DNA of 64,000 nucleotides, taken from NCBI GenBank assembly GCA_051884615.1, contig JBJEVT010000030.1:71367-135366 (forward strand), written 5' to 3'. Positions within the stretch are counted from its first letter, which is position 1. The number at the start of each line of letters is the position of its first letter. The notes beneath the pieces are model-generated. The model did not search any database. It was not told the origin of the DNA and saw only the letters and a program-made list of their open reading frames with translations. Shown here piece after piece: positions 44,973 through 52,375 of this stretch. The DNA is from UBA1724 sp051884615. GTDB taxonomy: Bacteria > Verrucomicrobiota > Lentisphaeria > Oligosphaerales > Oligosphaeraceae. A program made the translations under genes and the position numbers.

Positions 44973-46286
44973 TCAGCGCCCTCCCCCTGCCACGCCTTCC
45001 TGGCGATATTGCTCCCAACGCTCCAGGTGGTTCAGAGGCACCCGCGCCACCAGGTGGATTCCGTCATCTTCGTATGCCTCCGCTTCCACAAAGCAGTATT
45101 TCCGGATCTGTCCCAGGACGCCCGGCTCCTTGTGGGGAATCCGGTAGTGGCGTTCCGGCATCAGGGCCTTCACCTGCTCCGTCAGACGCGCCACCATCCG
45201 GGTGATTCCCTCCCCCGTGAGGACGGAGACCGGCAGGGCCTCCGGAAAAGCGGAGAGCAGCTCCTGGCGACGCTCCTCCGGCACAAGATCCCATTTGTTC
45301 AATACCTGGATCACCGGCTTGGGCCCCACCCCAATCTCCTCCAGCACCCCCGCCGTGGTGTCGTGATGCTCCAGCACCGCCGGGTCCGAGGCGTCCAGCA
45401 GCTCCAGGATGTAGTCGGCAAGACGGGTCTCCTCCAGGGTGGATTTGAAAGCGTCCACCAGAAGATGGGGCAGTTTGCGGACGAAGCCCACGGTGTCTGC
45501 CAGAAGCACCTCCTGCCCGCCGGGAAGGAGATAGCGGCGCACCGTGGGATCCAGGGTGGCGAAGAGCTTGTCCTCCACCAGCACCTCCGCCTGGGTCAGA
45601 GAACGCAGCAACGAGGATTTTCCCGCATTGGTGTATCCCACGATGGCAACCACGGGGACGGGTTTCACCAGACGCCGCCGGCGCTGCAATTCCCGCTGGC
45701 GGCGCACCAAAGACAACTCCTCCTTCAGCATCTGGATGCGGATGCGGATGCGCCGGGCGTCCAACTCCAGCTGCTGCTCGCCCTGCATGCGCCCTCCCAG
45801 GCCGCCGCTGGCGCCGCGCTGACGGTTCAAATGCTTCCATTTCCGCACCAGGCGGGGCAATTCATAGGTCATCTGCGCCAGCTGCACCTGCAGGCAAGCC
45901 TCCCGGGTGCGGGCGCGCCCCGCGAAAATGTCCAGAATCACCTCCTGGCGGTCAATCACCGCCAGGGAGCTCATCTTCTCCCAGTTGCGTTGCTGGGAAG
46001 GTGAGAGCACGTCGTCGGTCACCACCACTTCCGCTCCCAGGCTCTTCGCCTCGTCCAGAATCTCCTGGACCTTCCCGCGCCCCAGAATAGTCCCCGGATC
46101 CGGATGGCGCAGACGGGCAATCTGACTGCCCACCACCTCCAGCCCCTGGGTGTCCACCAGCTCCCCCAGCTCCGTCAGCAAAGAAAGGGCCTCCTGGGGG
46201 GTCTCCCCGGGATGGAGGAAACTCACCAGATACGCCTTGGGGGGAACAGGGATCAACGACTTGTCTTGACTCTCGGAGACAAACAT
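44973..46286 (-). CDS. hflX: GTPase HflX
   Basis: 437 residues. HflX is a ribosome-binding GTPase that rescues stalled or heat-damaged ribosomes. The N-terminal HflX domain includes DPGTILGRGKVQEI, the Gly-rich SGGLGGRMQGEQQLELDARRI stretch is present as two shorter pieces, and the G domain has GYTNAGKSS (G1), DTVGF (G3) and NKWD (G4). A -10-like TATGGTA ends six bases before the ATG, so the message may have almost no leader. It heads the hflX-mutL-opp-Mrr run. Confidence 0.94.
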   Translation of the reverse strand: MFVSESQDKSLIPVPPKAYLVSFLHPGETPQEALSLLTELGELVDTQGLEVVGSQIARLRHPDPGTILGRGKVQEILDEAKSLGAEVVVTDDVLSPSQQRNWEKMSSLAVIDRQEVILDIFAGRARTREACLQVQLAQMTYELPRLVRKWKHLNRQRGASGGLGGRMQGEQQLELDARRIRIRIQMLKEELSLVRRQRELQRRRRLVKPVPVVAIVGYTNAGKSSLLRSLTQAEVLVEDKLFATLDPTVRRYLLPGGQEVLLADTVGFVRKLPHLLVDAFKSTLEETRLADYILELLDASDPAVLEHHDTTAGVLEEIGVGPKPVIQVLNKWDLVPEERRQELLSAFPEALPVSVLTGEGITRMVARLTEQVKALMPERHYRIPHKEPGVLGQIRKYCFVEAEAYEDDGIHLVARVPLNHLERWEQYRQEGVAGGGR

Positions 46287-46291
46287 GGGCG

Positions 46292-46298
46292 TACCATA
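46292..46298 (-). promoter_or_regulatory. -10-like TATGGTA immediately upstream of hflX
   Basis: On the minus strand GCTATGGTACGCCC leads straight into the ATG, five bases between. If used, the transcript would start at or next to the start codon (leaderless). Confidence 0.35.
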
Positions 46299-46384
46299 GC
46301 ATTCCCCCAGGATTCTTGGGTCCCCGCTTAGCCCCTTCTCCCCCTATCTTTGACGCGGCATCCCCCCGGGAAAAAGGGAGGAAT

Positions 46385-47128
46385 CTAGGGATTTCCCAGA
46401 TCGTAGGCGAGGTGGAGGTTCTCCTGGGTGAGGACCTGGCCGGGGGTGCCGTCTGCCAGGATGCGTCCCCGGGCAAGGAGGAGGACGCGGTCGGCCTGTT
46501 TGCGCGCCAGTTCCAGGTCATGGGAGACAGCCAGGAGGAGTCCGTTTTCGGGAAGGGATTGTTTCAGGCGCTGGATGGCCTCCTGTGCCCAGAGCGGGTC
46601 CAGGGAGGAGGTGGGTTCGTCCAGAAGGAGGACGGGGGCTTCCCGCGCCAGCATGGCGGCAAGCTGGAGACGTTGGCGTTCGCCGCCGGAGAGTTGGCTG
46701 ATCCACTGATTGGCGAGGGGCGTCAGTCCCATCTGGTCCAGGGCGTGGTCCACGGCGGCATAATCTTCCCGGGTGGGGCCGGCGAGTCGGGAGAGCCGGG
46801 GGATGCGCCCGAAAAGCGCCACTTCCCGGACGGGGAAATCCATGGCGGTGGGAAGAGACTGAAGGCAGACCCCGGCCAGGCGCGCCCGTTCCTGGGGAGG
46901 AAGGGCGTCCATGGGGATTCCCTGGATTTCCACCCTGCCCTTCCAGGGCTTCCGGAGCCCGCCCAGGATTTGGAGGAGGGTGCTTTTGCCGGCGCCATTG
47001 GCGCCCAGCAGGAAGACCGTCTCCCCGGGGGCGAAGGAGAGGGAGATGTCGCGCAGGAGGAGGCGGGAGCCATATCCGTCCTGGATTTCCCGCGCCAGGA
47101 GGGGGTGGGGGGCTGTGGCGTGGGTCAT
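46385..47128 (-). CDS. Iron/cobalamin-type ABC importer ATPase
   Basis: 247 residues from MTHATAPHPLL. Walker A GANGAGKST near 38, Q-loop, signature QLSGGERQRLQLAAML near 138, Walker B VLLLDEPTSSLDP, and switch His AVSHDLELA give a complete FecE/BtuD-type ATPase. Its ATG overlaps the permease stop as ATGA. It is the last gene of the pseudopilin-led operon. Confidence 0.9.
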   Translation of the reverse strand: MTHATAPHPLLAREIQDGYGSRLLLRDISLSFAPGETVFLLGANGAGKSTLLQILGGLRKPWKGRVEIQGIPMDALPPQERARLAGVCLQSLPTAMDFPVREVALFGRIPRLSRLAGPTREDYAAVDHALDQMGLTPLANQWISQLSGGERQRLQLAAMLAREAPVLLLDEPTSSLDPLWAQEAIQRLKQSLPENGLLLAVSHDLELARKQADRVLLLARGRILADGTPGQVLTQENLHLAYDLGNP

Positions 47129-48069
47129 AGGGGCCTCCTGCGGCGCAGGGCAGCCAAGAGGAAGATGCCGCCCGCCAGGGAGGTGAGCACCCCCACCGGA
47201 AGGGGACGGACCGGATCCGCCACTTTGGCAATGAGATCGCAGAGCTGGAGGAAGGCGCCGCCCCCCAGCAGGATGGGCAGCAGGCTCTTCCGGGCGTCTC
47301 CCCCCAGGATTCTCCGGAGTCCCTGGGGCACCAGGAGTCCCACGAAGGAAATGATGCCCATGGAGGAGACGCACAGGGCAACCAGCAGGGCCGCCAGGGG
47401 GAGAAGGGTGAGGCGAATACGGGCGGGGGGAATGCCCAGGCTCCGTGCCCAGCTGTCCCCCAGGGCAAGGGCGTTCAGGGCGTTGCCCCAGAAGAGGACC
47501 AGGAGGGAGATGGCCAGGAGGGAGGCGGCCAGAAGTCCCAGGGACAGGGGCGGGACAGCCTGGAGATCCCCCAGCATCCACCAGGTGACGCCTGCCACCT
47601 GGGTGCTGTTGGCGCGGGAGAGGAGGCACAACAGTGCGCCGGAAAGGAGGGCGCCCCCCACGATGCCGTGGAGAAGCAGTCCCTCGGGGGAGGCGCTCTC
47701 CCGGCGGCCCAGTCCCAGGGTCAGGAGGAGGGCGCCGGCGCCCCCCAGGAAGGCGCCCAGGGAGATCCAGGGGGAGAGGAGCGGGCCTCCCAGGAGGAGA
47801 CAGCAGGCGGCGCCCAGGGCGGCGCCTTGGGAGACTCCCAGGAGATAGGCGTCCGCCAGGGGATTGCGGAAGAGGGTTTGGAAGAGGAAGCCCGCCAGCG
47901 CCAGGGCGGCGCCCCCCAGGAAGCCCGCCAGCACTCGACAGAGGCGATAGGAGAAGAGGATGCCCCGGGGCCAGGAGAGTCCCCCCTCTCCCAGACAGAG
48001 TCCCAGGATGCCCAGGAGCAGGCAGGTTCCGGCCAGGAGCCGGGAAAGTGTTCCGGCGTGGTCTTTCAT
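47125..48069 (-). CDS. Iron/cobalamin-type ABC importer permease
   Basis: 314 residues from MKDHAGTLSR. Family signs are YRLCRVLAGFLGGAALALAG, FQTLFRNPLADAYLLGVSQGA, WWMLGDLQ and GIISFVGLLVPQGLRRILGG, all typical of the FecCD/BtuC permeases with 10 helices. Both ends overlap neighbouring genes by four bases (ATGA), so it is translationally coupled to the binding protein and the ATPase. The ligand (siderophore, haem or corrinoid) cannot be told; no cobalamin riboswitch was recognised upstream. Confidence 0.9.
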   Translation of the reverse strand: MKDHAGTLSRLLAGTCLLLGILGLCLGEGGLSWPRGILFSYRLCRVLAGFLGGAALALAGFLFQTLFRNPLADAYLLGVSQGAALGAACCLLLGGPLLSPWISLGAFLGGAGALLLTLGLGRRESASPEGLLLHGIVGGALLSGALLCLLSRANSTQVAGVTWWMLGDLQAVPPLSLGLLAASLLAISLLVLFWGNALNALALGDSWARSLGIPPARIRLTLLPLAALLVALCVSSMGIISFVGLLVPQGLRRILGGDARKSLLPILLGGGAFLQLCDLIAKVADPVRPLPVGVLTSLAGGIFLLAALRRRRPL

Positions 48070-48905
48070 GGCATCAGCTCCCGTAGAAGCGTCACTCCCT
48101 CCGTCCAGCGCGGGCCGGGCCGGAAGAGGAGATCCTCCTGGGGGAAGAGGCGCATTTTTCCCTTCAGCGCCTCCAGGATGCCTCCCGGGGCGTCCAGGGT
48201 TTCCTGGTGGAAGACCCAGAGGCAATCCAGCTGGCAGGAGAGGAGCCATTCGGCGCCGGGGGTGAAATAGCCCTGGCGTCCCTGGAAATCCATGGTGGAG
48301 CCGGCCAGGCGCAGCAATTCATGGCAGAAGGTGCCCTCCCCCGCCACCATGGGGGGATGTTCCCAGATCAGCGCCATGGCCCGGCGGGGCGCGGGGGGAT
48401 TTTTCTTCAGAGACTCCAGAAAATCCAGGATGCGCTGCCGTTCCCGTTGGGCCTCCCGGGGGCGGGAGAGGAGTTCCCCCATGCGCTCCACCATGGCGAG
48501 ATACTCCTCCACATTGCGGCAGGGGAAAATCTCCACCCCGATCCCCTGGGCCTCCAGGGCCTTGGCGATGGCGGGATTCACCAGGTCGTTGCTCACCACC
48601 GCCCGGGGATGGGCCGCCAGAATCTTCTCCAGGGACGGCAGGGCGAAGTCCCCCATCACCGGGAGGGAGAGGGCCTGGGGAGGGGCGTCGCAAGCGGAGG
48701 AGCGTCCCGCCATCCTCTCCCCGCCTCCCAGGAAATAGGCCAGTTCCGTGAGGGCGGGAGAGAGGGAGACGATGCCGCCGGCTGCGCTCTCCCGGGGCGT
48801 CGTCTCCGCAGGGGGCTCTCCCCGGAGGGGGGCAGCCAGGAGCAGGAGAACGAGGGCGAGGAGAGCGCGGGATGGGGAGGCAGCGGCGAACATGGCGCGG
48901 GTCAC
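48066..48905 (-). CDS. Periplasmic binding protein of the BtuF/FepB type
   Basis: 279 residues; start is a GTG overlapping the upstream stop as GTGA, or an ATG four codons in. A signal peptide covers about 1-29 (LLALVLLLLAAPLRG). The body reads IVSLSPALTELAYFLGGGERMAG, LPSLEKILAAHPRAVV and a long helix EYLAMVERMGELLSRPREAQRERQ split over two helices, the Peripla_BP_2 layout of metal-chelate binding proteins. It feeds the permease and ATPase encoded next. Confidence 0.88.
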   Translation of the reverse strand: MTRAMFAAASPSRALLALVLLLLAAPLRGEPPAETTPRESAAGGIVSLSPALTELAYFLGGGERMAGRSSACDAPPQALSLPVMGDFALPSLEKILAAHPRAVVSNDLVNPAIAKALEAQGIGVEIFPCRNVEEYLAMVERMGELLSRPREAQRERQRILDFLESLKKNPPAPRRAMALIWEHPPMVAGEGTFCHELLRLAGSTMDFQGRQGYFTPGAEWLLSCQLDCLWVFHQETLDAPGGILEALKGKMRLFPQEDLLFRPGPRWTEGVTLLRELMP

Positions 48906-49699
48906 GGCTCCTGCCAGAGGGGATCGTAGGCCCGGTTGTCCTCGGAGAGGAACCCGGTGCGTTTGCCGTCGCCGGCCTCGCCCACCACATGGAGGTGCTT
49001 CACGTCCTCGGCATGTCCGTCGGTGAAGACCGCCACGGCGGTGGTGTCATGGCGGAAATCCGCCGTGCCGTATGCCCGGAGGGAACCGTAGCCCTTCTCC
49101 TGGACGGGGGCGCGGAGATAGCTGGTCACCTCGTAGACTCCGGTGTAGCTGTCCTTGTATCCCGCGTCGGAGAGGAGCGCCACCTGGGTGGGGCGCAGCA
49201 CCTGGGTGGTGCGGTAGGGGCCCGGGGCGACGGAGTTGTAGACATCCTCGCCCAGGCATTCGTTGTAGCCGTATCCGGCGAAGCGCGTGGTGTAGCTCTG
49301 GGTGTATCCGGAGGCCTCGGGGCACTGGTAGAGCTTGTTGTCCGCTCCGCTTTCCCCGGTGCCGTCTCCTCCCAGCCCGAGGGCGAGATAGCCGGGTTTG
49401 GTCATCTGCCAGGATTCGTCGTATCCGGCGTCCCATCCCCCGTCATAGCGCACCAGGGGGCAGAAATAGTCGTCGTTTCCCATGGCGTAGAGGAGGTGAT
49501 AGAGTCCCAGTTGCCGTAGATTGTTCACGCAAGCCACCTTTCGGGCGCGTCCCCTGGCTTTGGAGAGGGCCGGAAGGAGCATGGCCGCCAGGATGGCGAT
49601 GATGGCGATGACCACCAGCAGTTCGATGAGGGTGAAAGAGCGGGGATGGGCCTCCGGCTGTCGCCGTGCCCGGGAATTTTGCAGTATCATGGTGTACAA
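48902..49699 (-). CDS. Prepilin-type N-terminal domain protein (pseudopilin-like)
   Basis: 265 residues. The type IV prepilin signature FTLIELLVVIAIIAILAAML lies at about 22-41, after a basic leader ending in RS, so a prepilin peptidase (PilD) would cut before Phe. The following LPALSKARGRARKVACVNNLRQLG and the C-terminal DFRHDTTAVAVFTDGHAE (H-x(n)-DGH) are typical of the large pseudopilin families of Lentisphaerae and Planctomycetes, whose role is unknown. It is the first gene of a four-gene operon with an iron/cobalamin-type importer and overlaps the binding-protein gene by four bases. Confidence 0.88.
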   Translation of the reverse strand: MYTMILQNSRARRQPEAHPRSFTLIELLVVIAIIAILAAMLLPALSKARGRARKVACVNNLRQLGLYHLLYAMGNDDYFCPLVRYDGGWDAGYDESWQMTKPGYLALGLGGDGTGESGADNKLYQCPEASGYTQSYTTRFAGYGYNECLGEDVYNSVAPGPYRTTQVLRPTQVALLSDAGYKDSYTGVYEVTSYLRAPVQEKGYGSLRAYGTADFRHDTTAVAVFTDGHAEDVKHLHVVGEAGDGKRTGFLSEDNRAYDPLWQEP

Positions 49700-49994
49700 C
49701 TCCTTCCTGCGTGACGTGCACAGGGGATACTCCTCCGGAGCGATGCCCCGGAAGATGGGGAATACTCGAAACAGAATCTCCTCCGCGCGTCAGGAAAAGG
49801 GAGGGACGGGGACCGGTCAGAGTCCGCCCCGAAGGCCACGGCCTTTGCCATCGGCAAGAAAGATGTTCTGTTCCACCGGGATCCGACTATAACGGTTGCA
49901 CGACAGCCACGGATTTTCACCGAGATTCACCGGCAATGCTCCATTTCCTCCCCGAAAATGACAGAAGTTGCCATCAGGGGAGAGAACGGGACAC

Positions 49995-50006
49995 GGGGAT
50001 ACTATA
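49995..50006 (-). promoter_or_regulatory. -10-like TATAGTATCCCC upstream of the pseudopilin-importer operon
   Basis: The 12-mer on the minus strand is identical to that just before fabH (60279-60290). Here it lies about 300 bases before the pseudopilin start, so the leader would be long. Confidence 0.4.
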
Positions 50007-50076
50007 TCTGTATACGGGAAGTCGGAGGGAGCCCGTCGGGGATTTGCCCCGCCAGGGGGCTTCCCGGGGAATCCAC

Positions 50077-50109
50077 AAAAAAACCCGAGGTCCAATATGG
50101 TTCCTCGGG
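50077..50109 (-). terminator. Intrinsic terminator after the frameshifted pseudopilin gene
   Basis: On the minus strand CCCGAGG and CCTCGGG arms (7 bp, 12-base loop) are followed by a run of seven T. It is 73 bases after the stop codon at 50182. Confidence 0.85.
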
Positions 50110-50181
50110 GGGGGATTCTGCCAGGAAGAGGAAAGGAGGGAAAGTAAACTCCCTGGCAGAGGGGTTGGCGGCGCCGAAAGG

Positions 50182-50978
50182 TTATTCCAGGAAGCTCTTG
50201 TAGGTCAGACCATCGCCCTGGTAGCGGGGGCTCCAGTGTTCCACATTGGTGCCGCCGACGGTCCAGTCGTAGGTGATCTGCTGTTTGCCCAGGGTTTCCA
50301 CGTGGCCGTCCAGCATCGTCACGTTGGCACGTTCGCCGTGGCGGATGCTGATGGGATAAGTCCAGTTATGGACGGGATTGGAATCGGGATAGACCCGCTT
50401 GGATTCCACATAGCAGCACGTGTCATACAGGAGGTTGGCCTCGTCCTGGGCGATGGGGTGGAGTCGGTGCCCCAGAAGACGGAGCTGGGGCTGCCGCCGA
50501 GATTGGAGACATGGCTCAGTTTGACGGGGCGGTACTTGCCGCTGGTGGCGTTGATATACATGCCGACGGTGCGGAAGTTCAGACCATAGGAGAAGCGCTT
50601 CCAATAGTATCCCGTGGCGCGATCCCAATAGTCGTCAAGATTGTCCTTGGAGAGTTTTCGCAGGTCGGCCGCCAGGGAGATGGGGCTGGCGGGGCATTCC
50701 AGGGCCTTGGCGTCCAGGGAGTAGTCGAACATCACCATGATTTGCCATGGCAGGTCCGTCATCGCCTGCGCGCTGTGGGGCATGGCGGGGAGGATGTAGT
50801 CGTCGTAATCCGTTTGATAAAACACGTTGAAGAGGCCGATCTGCTTCAGATTGTTAGTGCAGCTGATGGTGCGGGCCTTCTCCCGGGCCTTGGAAAGGGC
50901 GGGCAGCAACATGGCGGCCAGGATGGCGATGATCGCGATGACAACCAGAAGTTCGATAAGAGTGAAGGTCTTTTTCAT
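50182..50978 (-). pseudogene. Pseudopilin-like gene with a -1 frameshift
   Basis: The first frame gives MKKTFTLIELLVVIAIIAIL and continues to VFWGTDS (about residue 172), then drifts into nonsense. The other frame continues the family sequence as HPIAQDEANLLYDTCCYVES and reaches ERANVTMLDGHVETL, the conserved C-terminal Gly-His block. Adding one base in the CTCCACCCC run near 50458-50464 restores a single protein of about 265 residues. This may be an assembly error or true decay. A clear terminator follows. Confidence 0.8.
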
Positions 50979-51063
50979 AGAGGAAACGATGGCAGTGGTG
51001 GCGAGAAACCTCGAAGGAGGATAGACGATGTTGATACAATTTTAGGAAATTTTCCTACGAATA

Positions 51064-52362
51064 TCAAGGGGTGTCCCCCTGTTTTTCCGAGGAAATTTCG
51101 GATTTTTTCAGTCGGGAGCTGAAAATCAGGAGGCAGACTCCGCAGATTCCCATGAGGAGCGGGCCGTAGATGATGCCCGCCAGGCCGAAGGTCTGGAGCC
51201 CTCCCAGGACGGCGAAGAAGAGGACCATGTAGGACATTCCCGTGTCCCCTCCCTTCTTCATCAGGAAGGGGCGCAGGAGGCTGTCCACGTTGGAGACCAG
51301 GCCGCCGCAGGAGACCAGAATGAAGAGGGCTTTCCCGTGCTGTCCCGTCAGGAAGAGGAAGATGGCGACGGGCACCCAGACCAGGCCGGTTCCCACGAAG
51401 GGGACGATGGAGCAGACGCCCAGGAGGGCGCCCCAGAAGAGGGCGGGGATGCCCACCAGGCGGAAGAAGAGCATGGCAAGGAGCCCCTGGACCACGGCGG
51501 TGCCCAGGGTGCTGTAGAAGATGGCCTGGGAGACCTGTCGGATGCGCTGGGCGACGGGCTCCAGCTCCTCCTGGTTCAGGGGGCAGATGCTCTTCAGGTA
51601 GGCCGCCAGCTTTTCGCCATCCAGGAAGACGTAATACATGACGAAGAGCATCAGGAAGAAATTGAAGAGAGTATTCCAGGTGCGGGAGAGGAGACCCAGG
51701 AGGAGGTCCTTGAGCCACTGGAGAATCATCGTCCCCATGCGGATGACCAGGGGCGGCAGTTCCGTCTTCTTCTCCCCGGCGGGAGTCTCCCTTGGCTCCT
51801 GGATTTTTTCCTCTTCCGGCGCCGGGACGGTCTCGGGGGCGTTCTCCTGCCCTTCCCCGCCCCGCTCCAGGACGCTGGTTCCCTGGAGAAGGAGCTCCCA
51901 CCCCTCCCGCAGACGGGGATGGCGGGCGAAAAACTCCCGGGACTTCACCTCCAGATCCTCGGCGATCCAGCGCTGCGCCATGGGGATGGCGCGGATTCCC
52001 TGGGCCGCCACCTGGGTGCCGAAGATTCCCAGGGGCACCACCACCAGGAGAAAGACCAGACTCACGGAGCAGAAGGCGGCAAGACGGCGCACCTTGGGGG
52101 AAACGGAGGCCGGCTCCGGCTCCCCCGCCGGCTCCTTGGCCCGTCTCCAGGCGTGCCCGAGGCGTCGGGCGGCACGCGCCAGGCGGGCAAGAATCCACCG
52201 GTGGAGGGGCATCAGCATGATGGCGCAGAGGGCGCCCAGGAGGATGGCGTGGAGAAAATCCTTCAGCAGATAGACCACAGCCAGCAGGACTGCCACCGTC
52301 AGCAGCAGGAAGGAGACATTGGCGATCCTGCCGCGCCATTGATGGAGGGAGGGGGTGTCCAT
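51064..52362 (-). CDS. AI-2E family transporter (PerM-like permease)
   Basis: 432 residues. Eight or so hydrophobic helices in the family pattern: two at the N terminus, a long charged linker (about 75-100) and another (about 170-205) rich in Glu/Pro, then NTLFNFFLMLFVMYYVFLDGE and GVCSIVPFVGTGLVWVPV with RPFLMKKG near 370, the family's most conserved segment. Members move AI-2 or Na+/H+ ions; the role here is unknown. It lies 13 bases after the large secreted TIM-barrel gene. Confidence 0.9.
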   Translation of the reverse strand: MDTPSLHQWRGRIANVSFLLLTVAVLLAVVYLLKDFLHAILLGALCAIMLMPLHRWILARLARAARRLGHAWRRAKEPAGEPEPASVSPKVRRLAAFCSVSLVFLLVVVPLGIFGTQVAAQGIRAIPMAQRWIAEDLEVKSREFFARHPRLREGWELLLQGTSVLERGGEGQENAPETVPAPEEEKIQEPRETPAGEKKTELPPLVIRMGTMILQWLKDLLLGLLSRTWNTLFNFFLMLFVMYYVFLDGEKLAAYLKSICPLNQEELEPVAQRIRQVSQAIFYSTLGTAVVQGLLAMLFFRLVGIPALFWGALLGVCSIVPFVGTGLVWVPVAIFLFLTGQHGKALFILVSCGGLVSNVDSLLRPFLMKKGGDTGMSYMVLFFAVLGGLQTFGLAGIIYGPLLMGICGVCLLIFSSRLKKSEISSEKQGDTP

Positions 52363-52375
52363 GGACGGGGAGGAT

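Larger units (their letters stand above)
49700..50181. other. Intergenic region between the two pseudopilin genes
   Basis: No gene seen. It holds the terminator at 50077-50109, a -10-like TATAGTAT at 49999-50006, and a degenerate CACGGATTTTCAC / CGAGATTCAC pair at about 49909-49931. No riboswitch could be recognised by eye. Confidence 0.5.

Noticed and set aside
39814..45147. Open frame of 1777 codons on the plus strand
   Set aside because: It is antisense to the opp-like genes, mutL and part of hflX, all of which have clear family motifs. Long antisense frames are expected in GC-rich DNA.
49700..50181. Cobalamin riboswitch before the importer operon
   Set aside because: No conserved B12-box or core elements could be recognised by eye; a covariance-model search would decide.
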